Both the position numbers and the translations under genes were made by a program. A stretch of DNA of 64,000 bases, taken from positions 6,558,001-6,622,000 of the forward strand of contig NW_026622997.1 in assembly GCF_023065955.2 (NCBI RefSeq), in the 5' to 3' direction. Positions 57,109-64,000 of the stretch are shown here, one piece after another. The stretch comes from Ursus arctos. Taxonomy: Eukaryota > Chordata > Mammalia > Carnivora > Ursidae. The notes beneath the pieces are model-generated. The model was not told where the DNA came from and did no database searches. It saw only the letters and a program-made list of their open reading frames with translations. How positions within the stretch are numbered: position 1 is the stretch's first letter; every line of letters begins with the position of its first letter.

Positions 57109-57654
57109 TTATTCACGACCATAACGGCTGGTTTGCTACGCGAGCTGACGAGGCACACGTCAGCATATTTAAAGTGTCTGTGATTCCTGCATATTCCCTA
57201 GGAGGTTTAATGAACATGTTTAAAGAACATTGCTGTGCTTTGAAGGCGGGTGTCACTCAAGTTCTACGTGTCACTAAGTTCTGCGACCTTGCCCATGAGA
57301 CTCTGGGGTGGTACATTCAGTCCTCTCAGTGGGAGGAGGGATCCACTGGATCCCTTAGCTGAGCCGTTCTGGGAAGCATTTTGGGAAGCTCGATCAGTCA
57401 CTGAGATGGCCAACCCCTCCCACTTTGCCCAGAACTTTCCCAGTTTCAGCATTATAAGTCCTGTGTCACAAGAACCCCCTCAGTCCTAGGCAAACTGAGA
57501 TAGCTGGTCACCTTATCAATCATGGAGACTGAACTAGTAATAAAAAAAAAAAACCCAAAAAACCCTCCCCCCGCAAAACCCCTAAAACCTACTTCTTATA
57601 TTTCTAAACAGAGAACAGTGCAAAAACCATGGACCTCTGTGACCCCATGTTCTA
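57109..57654. other. Unique sequence, no gene recognised
   Basis: About 0.55 kb. Antiparallel frames near 57250-57489 only. An A/C-rich homopolymer patch (57541-57590). Confidence 0.4.
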
Positions 57655-57862
57655 AATCAGGGGTCCCCCAAGTGTGGTCCCCAGATCAACATCAGCGTCG
57701 TCCACAAACATGTTAGAAGAACAATTTCTGGGGAACCTTGCCAGAACTAATGTGTTACAAGCTTTGGGGATGAGGCCCGGGACTCTGAGTTTTAACATGC
57801 CTTCTCGGTGATTCTGATCGTCTCTCAAGTTTGAAAACAACCACCGGTCTAGACCATAAGCA
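57655..57862. repeat. MER5A-like hAT (Charlie) DNA transposon fragment
   Basis: Left part ATCAGGGGTCCCCCAAGTGTGG and CAACATCAGCGTCGTCC; inner GCCAGAACTAATGTG, GATGAGGCCCGGGACTCTGAG; right part GTGATTCTGATCG...CAAGTTTGAAAACAACCACCGG. This is the order of the MER5A non-autonomous hAT element, whose near-palindromic ends make strand assignment uncertain. Ancient and inactive. Confidence 0.75.
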
Positions 57863-59524
57863 GGAGCATGACTAGGTGCTACGAGAAATGGAAACGATGG
57901 AAGCTCACGAGAGAAAACTTTTTTCCTTTGCACGTTATCATTACTTTCATCTTTGATTATTCAAATTGAACAGGGAAAATACTGGGAAAGCACCTCCCGC
58001 TTCCTCGTTCCATAGTAATCCAGGGTTACTTGGAGATTATCAAGTGGAAAGTATCTCCAAAAAATCACACACTGACAAGAAAGGATCTTTAGGGACAAGT
58101 CATACCTCTGACATCATCTGTGGCCACATGTGAACGCTATTTATGCATGTGTTCTAAAAAGAAAAGGGGAGACAAAGAGATACTCCTCCCAGGCCCTGCA
58201 CACTAGAATCTAGTTTCCTGTCCTCAGCTGGTGCTCCGGGGCCTGACTCCAGTAATAACAGCCTCCCGGGGAGATTAAAGCCCCAGCAGCCACAGCTTAT
58301 CTTGGTTAATGTATACTTGAGCTTCGTGTGTGTACGCAGATACACACGCTGCGGTATTTATAGACGGCATCCATGTGAACTATTACGGGAGATGAGGCCA
58401 GGGACAGGGGCACAACACCTCTGAAGTTAGGACGAGATCTCTTCCACGCGAACTCGGTTTCCCCTAACTGTCCTCTGCCCCTGGGTGGTGAATACACACG
58501 TGCGTCTGTATCAGGAAGAGCACCCTCCTCCCGGCAGACGAGTTCAGCAGAGTCTTTCTTCTGTTTCCAGAAAGAGCTGAGTATTTTGTGGTGGCCTCTT
58601 TTATCTCTGGGGATTTTGCTTATTAGAAAAATACACGGAATCACCCACCCATCTCCTGACTAAGGAAATGTGATGGTCAGGAGATGAGCTGACTCGGGAC
58701 TGCTGCTTGAAGTCAGGTCGGCAAAGCGGGGTTGAATTGGAAAGGTACTTAGCACCAGGGCGCCTCGCGCAGAGAAGGGCAGGACGCTGGCGCCTCTGGC
58801 AGGCCTCCTCTCTCCCCGTGTGTGCGACCTGGGGACACAGGGAAGGGAGCTGCTGGAGGTGCGGCCTCTGTGGCAGCCTGGGGCCTGGTTTCCTTTTTTT
58901 GTGGTAGGGGTGCCTATTTCCTCAGGAAGGAGCAGATAAATTACTCCTTAGGATTGTGAATGCTTTTTTGTCACCTGGCCAAATGGAAATTCCAAAAGTA
59001 TTCTGTGTAGACAGCGCCACTAGGATTCATGGGCATACATTGATAACAGCCTGTAATCCCGGAGTGATAAAAGTGCTCAATCTTCATTTTTATGCAAAAC
59101 TAATTGGGAGCTCAGAGTCAGGACCTTTAAAAACCTTCAGCCCCATGTGCTCCATAGGCTCTATCCATTCTGCCTTTATCGCTACCCATTATTAAAAAGC
59201 ACAGATCAGGGTGTGTTAAGTAAGAGAAGTTGCCCTAAGTGTTAGAGAAGTGTAACATGCTATGCTCCTCTTCCACTAAGAAACTAGTCAAGGAAGAAAC
59301 AGAAGAGAGAAAAGGCTGGAAAAATAAATCTGAAGGTTTATATTTTGAGAATGGAAAGACCAATGAAGAAAATGGGGGCTGGGAAAAGTAAAAGAAGCCA
59401 GAGGTGAGGGGCTGCGGAGAGACTCACAGGAGACAGGGCCCCGGGCAGTGTGGGGGGCATTCAGAAAGGGCCGGACCCTGGGAGGTGTGCTGGGGGGGCC
59501 AGAAAGGAAACGCTGCAGCCAGGC
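57863..59524. other. Unique sequence; candidate conserved noncoding DNA at 58960-59130
   Basis: About 1.65 kb without confident repeats. A stretch near 59085-59115 reads TTTTATGCAAAACTAATTGGG, combining an octamer-like ATGCAAA with a homeodomain-like CTAATTG. 58780-58830 is modestly CpG-rich. No exon is supported. Confidence 0.4.
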
Positions 59525-59950
59525 AAGGGCTACGTGCTTCCTAGGGCTGCCTAACAAATTCCCCCAGAGTAGGGGCTTGAAACCACACACGCTCTTCTGG
59601 TTCTTGGTGTGGGCAGGGCTGGTTCCTTCTGGAGGTTTAAGAGGAGAATTGGTTCCCCTGCCTCTTCTGGCTCCCCGAGGCCGCTGGCATTCCTTGGGCC
59701 GTGGCCCCTTCCTCATCTCGCTCTGAGCCCTGCTTCTGTCCTCATAGCTCCTTCCCTGCTCTGATCCCCCGGCTTCCCTCTTATAAGGACCTTGTGATTA
59801 CAGTGAGCGCACCTGGATAATCCAGGATACGCTCCTCTGCTCACGACCCTTCATGTCTGCATGTGCCATGTAAGGTGGCACGGTCACGGGTTCCAGGATG
59901 AGACAGGGACCTCTCTGAGAGGCATGATTCTGGGAACCACACAGATCTCG
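59525..59950 (-). mobile_element. MLT1-type LTR (ERVL-MaLR), solo
   Basis: Reverse order of an MLT1 LTR: CTGCCTAACAAATTCCCCCAG, GGTTCCTTCTGGAGG, CTGGCATTCCTTGGGCCGTGG (in part), CTTATAAGGACCTTGTGATTAC (in part), CACCTGGATAATCCAGGATA, GCCATGTAAGGTGGCACGG and CACGGGTTCCAGGATGAGAC. No internal retroviral sequence is seen on either side, so it is a solo LTR. Non-coding, old, fixed across placentals if the family call holds. Confidence 0.8.
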
Positions 59951-60229
59951 GCACGGTGTGCGTTGTGTCTCCCGTGCTCCCTGCTGCAGCTGAGGAGCAA
60001 ACACACCTGCTTTACGCACAGAACCAGGTGTGGCCCAGAACAGTACAGACGGGGTCCTACATATCTGTAAACAACTTCCAAAAGTGAGTTATTCTTGCGT
60101 TCTTTTCTACAAGGGAGGTCCCCAAATGTATAAAATTCCACAAAAAAAAAAAAAATGGATCTGCCCCCATTTGTCTATTTTGTTCATCTATTCAAAGACT
60201 CTCAGTAGGACGTTGTTTAATTTGAAATA

Positions 60230-60570
60230 CGGCTGACCCTTGAACCATGCAGGGGTTAGGGGTGCCAACCTCCCATGCAGTGGAAAATCCAAATTTAACT
60301 TTTGACCCTCCCCGAACTTAACTACTAATAGCCTACTGTTGACTGGGGGTGTTACCAATAACAGAAACAGTCGATTAACACCTATTTTGTATGTTACATG
60401 CATTATGGACTGTATTCTTACAATAAAGTAAGCTAGACAAAAGAAAATGTTGTTCAGAAAGTCATACTGAAGAGAAAGTACATTGGCGGTACTGTGCTCT
60501 ATTTGTACAAAAAGATCTGCGTGTAAGTGGACCTGTGCAGTTCAAACCCACATTGTTCAAGGGGCAACTG
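60230..60570. mobile_element. Tigger-like (TcMar) non-autonomous DNA transposon
   Basis: Left end CGGCTGACCCTTGAACCATG and right end CATTGTTCAAGGGGCAACTG are imperfect inverted repeats. TA dinucleotides flank both ends (60228-60229, 60571-60572), as expected for TcMar insertion. Interior words TAGCCTACTGTTGACTGG, AACAGTCGATTAACACC and AAAGTAAGCTAGACAAAAG match what I recall of the MER44/Tigger7 type. Length of 341 bases fits a short non-autonomous copy. Subfamily not certain. Confidence 0.8.
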
Positions 60571-60572
60571 TA

Positions 60573-63500
60573 CCGTGTATTTACTAATGTGGCAGAAATT
60601 TTAGAATGTATAGAGGTGTAGGAAAAGAAATATTTCTTTAAGGAAAAATCCTCATGCTCCTACTAATTTATCTGAGTACATTTTTTTTGTATTATTTAAG
60701 GAAATATCTCACTTTTATTCTCAACTACTCTTGGAAAGTTTTTATTTTTATTTCTGAATTTAATTATTACGCTTGCTGGAAGGACATCAGCAATTCCTTT
60801 GTTTCATTTTCATATAGTCACAACAGTCATCAGAAGAAAACGGAAAATCTGATGTTCAGATCAAATGAAATGGAACTCCCTAGAACTTCTTAAAGCAGGA
60901 GGGAAAGGGAGAGCCTGGAGTAAGTTTCATTAACTCTACTTACTCGTTTTCCCCTGGGGGTAGGAGGAGAAAAGAAGCCTGTCTAGTTTTTTGGCCCCTA
61001 GTACTCTGAACAGAGTCAGAAGCTGTACAGGAAAGATTCTACATCACATTTTAAATTCTTGAAAAAGTATGAATTAAAGACTGGCTATCAGGGATGTTGG
61101 TTTGAGGAGAAAGACAGCAACATCATCGGACAACAGTGTCTGTTCTCCGTGTTTTGCAGACTTGAGCTCTTTCATCTGATCCATGTTCTATACGACAGAC
61201 GGAGGTGCTAGCATGGAACTCGCCGAGGCCACGCCTCCCCACCTGTGGGTAGCATCCTGCAGGAGTCACTGTCTGTCACTGGACTCCAGGCACATATGTG
61301 CCCTAGACGCAAGCACCCACGCCAGCCCCGTTCTGGACATCTGAGACTATTACTGTATTTTAAAAGATAATTGACAAACAGCGGCAGAAGTCAAGCAGAG
61401 GCGTCAGCCGTAACTTATCCCATTCATAAATCAGAATAGCAAAATACAGGGTCCGGGCGGACTCTGGTGACACTGTCAGGGAAACCGACGGCGGCCTTGA
61501 AAAGGAGGATGCCTAGGAGCGCAGGCAGTGAGTGACGTCCAGGTTCAGGAACCTTGAACTGATCCACTGCAATGACTCGAGATGCCGCTCCGCACATTTA
61601 CGGTCCATTTCTTGGTCAACCCCATTTTCCCTCCTACTTTTCTCCCGCCCTCCACCCCTCATAGTAGAGTACATCATTCTGTCCAAAGGGATGACTTACG
61701 TTTCCTCAGCTTTGGGTTATAACGAACTAAGTGACCCCAATTCTTCACAGAAATTGTATTTATTATTCAAAAACACAGGGAACCCTTCTTTCATTGTGAA
61801 TGTTTCAGGTATTTTCTTTCCATGGAAAATGAAATAAAAATGACAAAAGTCCTGTCTTTCAATCCCGACTTCTCGATAAAGCATCGCTCCTTACTTGATT
61901 AAACACGGCCTGCTGATGCGTTTTCAGGTATAAAACCCACGTCTGCTTTGACAGGCTTTCCTTCATCGACAGAGCAACTTCCTCCCTTAACTAAGGTAAT
62001 TTTTGAATGTGAAGACAAGTCTGTACGATTTAAAGACTATATATTCAAATTTATGAGAAATTAATTTTATTTTCTCTTATGCTCTTTGTGATGACAAAAT
62101 TAAAAATAAAATAGTTTATTCCATTCCACTTTCTTACATTAGGCCATCAAATTTAAGGTCACTGGGGTAGAAGTCTTATTGTTTTTACATTATATGTAAA
62201 TTTATATAAATACTTATAAGTAAGTTTCTTCCACACCTCTATAAATATTTCTTCCAATTCTATAAGCTTAAAGCAATTCCTTAAAATGAATTAGTTTTAT
62301 TTACCCATGATGGATAGGACAGATCATTTTATTTGAGCAAAACCTGTTCTGATTCAAAGAGCAATGGTGTTTCCAAAGTGGCTAAAAGCAGATTCACAAT
62401 GTAAGAGTTTGACTTTTATAGGGAGACATGATGTTACGAAATGTCAGGTATCCAAGACTTTTGAGAGGGGGTGTGAAAGATTCTTTTTAAATGACACACA
62501 GATCTCTGGGGTATTACTGAACTTGAAATTGGAATCTCTCCTTTAAGACCAAATAGATACTGAAAAAGGGGACCACAGTGTGACATGGTCTGAGCTGTTC
62601 CCTCAGCAATGCCTGACCTCACGTTTTAACAAGAGCAGGGGGCCTGACTTTCTGTAAAGGGACAGGTCAACACAGGCGCCGCTGCACGGTCTTTGACAGA
62701 AGCAAAGCCACGTAGGGCAGTGGGACTCCTGGTCTGGCTCCTTGGTTTGATAGATGGCACTGAGGCCGAACAAAGCTAGAAAAACACATGCTTCACTGGT
62801 AGCAGAGCCAGGACTAAAACATTATATACCTTCCACCCTTTTCCCAAAAGCTTGATTAAAAATACCCTTTGTCCACTCAAGAGGTTCATGTACTGGCGTC
62901 TTTCCTAACAACATTGGCCCCAGTTATGTTTTATGAATATATGTGGGGGCGTAGGCCAGTAGTAAGGATCACTAGAAAGGGTAACACAGGATGTCCTGAA
63001 TCTTGCTTCCCAGGGAGGAAGACAGAAACGCCTCCAGGAGAAGCCACCATGAAGACACACACCTGTGCATTCATTCTCTGTTCCCTCTCCCGGTCCCTGA
63101 ACCACGGTGTTACTAGCAGCACCGTCAGTCAGGGTGGCGTCAGCCTGTGGTGTGGGGGATGACGGCCTTAAGAGCTCCCAGGGGTAAGTTTCTGCAGGTT
63201 TCCAGGCTGATGCCTTTAAGCCGTAAGCACTTGGGGTCTTAGAGCTCAAGAACACTGAGCTGCAGATAACCATGCAGCCTCACTGCCCTGCTGGTGACCG
63301 TGGGGGAAATCACTTCTCTGTGAAAGATAATTTCTTCCCTGTGACAACACCAGCCCGATCCACACGGAGAAAAGATCAATTGTGCTGACTTGTGACTGCT
63401 GGTTTTTGTGTTCGAGATCACTACCCACGGAGGATTTCCTAATGCAGTTGGACAGGAGCCCATATATGCAAAGACAAGTCGAGCTGATGAACAAAACGCA

Positions 63501-63676
63501 TGCCCCAGTTACAGCTGCAGCAGCCTATGTTGGTTGAGAAAGCTGGAATTTTCCCTAAGCACAACAAGGATAATGCATGTGTCGTGGGTTCCTTCTGCCA
63601 TGACTCCTCTTGAACGACAGAGCTGGAGCACATGCAGGGCTTGGTGCGGGAAAGTGTGAGCTAGCAGTCCTGTGCA
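60573..63676. other. Unique sequence, no gene recognised
   Basis: About 3.1 kb without confident interspersed repeats. Antiparallel frames around 62869-63500 (up to 122 codons) are unsupported. 62000-62350 is AT-rich and repeat-free. Confidence 0.45.
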
Positions 63677-63776
63677 CTTCTCTCCGTCTCCCTCCCTGCC
63701 TCTTCCTCTCCCTCCCTTCCTCCCCCACTCTCTGTCTCCCCCCACCCCCCATTCTGCTCTCTCCCTCTCTCCTCCC
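63677..63776. repeat. Polypyrimidine (C/T) tract
   Basis: About 100 bases almost entirely C and T on the plus strand (CTCC, CCTT, TCTC words), with the few purines scattered. Homopurine-homopyrimidine tracts can adopt triplex (H-DNA) forms. Overlapping frames on both strands (Arg/Gly/Glu-rich or Pro/Ser-rich) are low-complexity artefacts. Confidence 0.8.
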
Positions 63777-64000
63777 TGGGGAGAGCAGATGTTTTCACTG
63801 AGAGTTCCTAGTAGACTCAAGGCAGGCAGTTGATACCTGCGTCCACCTTTCTTATCTCCAGTTCCACCCTACGGTGATAACGCAACATGTCCAAACACGT
63901 CTGGTCGGACCAAGGGGAGTCTGCGGCTCAAGCACTTAAAACCTTTCACTCAAAATTTTCTTAAAAGTTGCTTTTATATGTGACTTTTTCTGTACTGGGT

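Noticed and set aside
59525..59950. Endogenous retrovirus with coding potential
   Set aside because: Only an LTR-like segment is present. No gag, pro, pol or env-like sequence and no second LTR lie within reach.
1..64000. Prokaryotic-style operons, CRISPR arrays, integrons or phage
   Set aside because: No direct-repeat/spacer arrays, ribosome binding sites or dense long frames. Carnivore SINEs and L1s throughout identify vertebrate nuclear DNA.

Overview
This is a stretch of mammalian nuclear DNA from the order Carnivora. The diagnostic evidence is eleven tRNA-Lys-derived CanSINE copies (one of them a short variant), found only in carnivores. Several share the head GGCGCCTGGGTGGC and the tail box AATAAATAAAATCTTT. 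The youngest copies (37196-37408, 52547-52747) have the body type I associate with bears and giant panda, so an ursid is my best guess; this subfamily call is from memory and was not searched.

I find no protein-coding gene, rRNA, tRNA gene or CRISPR array that I can defend. All long open frames are short, lack a Kozak or splice context, overlap repeats, or are antisense shadows in GC-rich DNA. The window is best read as intergenic or deep intronic DNA.

Layout. 1-13.3 kb is mostly unique sequence with scattered old MIR and L2 fragments and two CpG-dense patches (8125-8260, 11590-12035). 13.3-18.7 kb holds five CanSINEs in alternating orientations. 19.5-26.2 kb is an L1-rich block: an old plus-strand L1 (19893-22378) is split by a younger minus-strand L1 (21113-21863) with a perfect 16-bp target-site duplication, and three more minus-strand L1 3' ends lie around it. 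26-36 kb is mainly unique, with a GC-rich, CpG-enriched stretch at 29330-30420 containing G-quadruplex-like runs. 36.6-41.2 kb has three CanSINEs and an old L1 fragment. 41-51 kb holds a (CA)n microsatellite, a short CanSINE, a MIR/L1 pair and a MIR-L2-MIR block. 51.8-53.4 kb is the 5' part of an old minus-strand L1-clade element interrupted by a young CanSINE. 53.5-60.6 kb carries MIRs, a MER5A-like hAT element, an MLT1-type LTR and a Tigger-like element with recognisable terminal repeats. 60.6-64 kb is mostly unique and ends in a polypyrimidine tract.

No genes work together here. Possible function is regulatory: three CTCF-like motifs (1653, 48533, 56349), CpG-rich patches, and several unique stretches that look like candidate conserved noncoding elements. 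All of these need comparative or chromatin data. I see no evidence of a novel multi-gene system.
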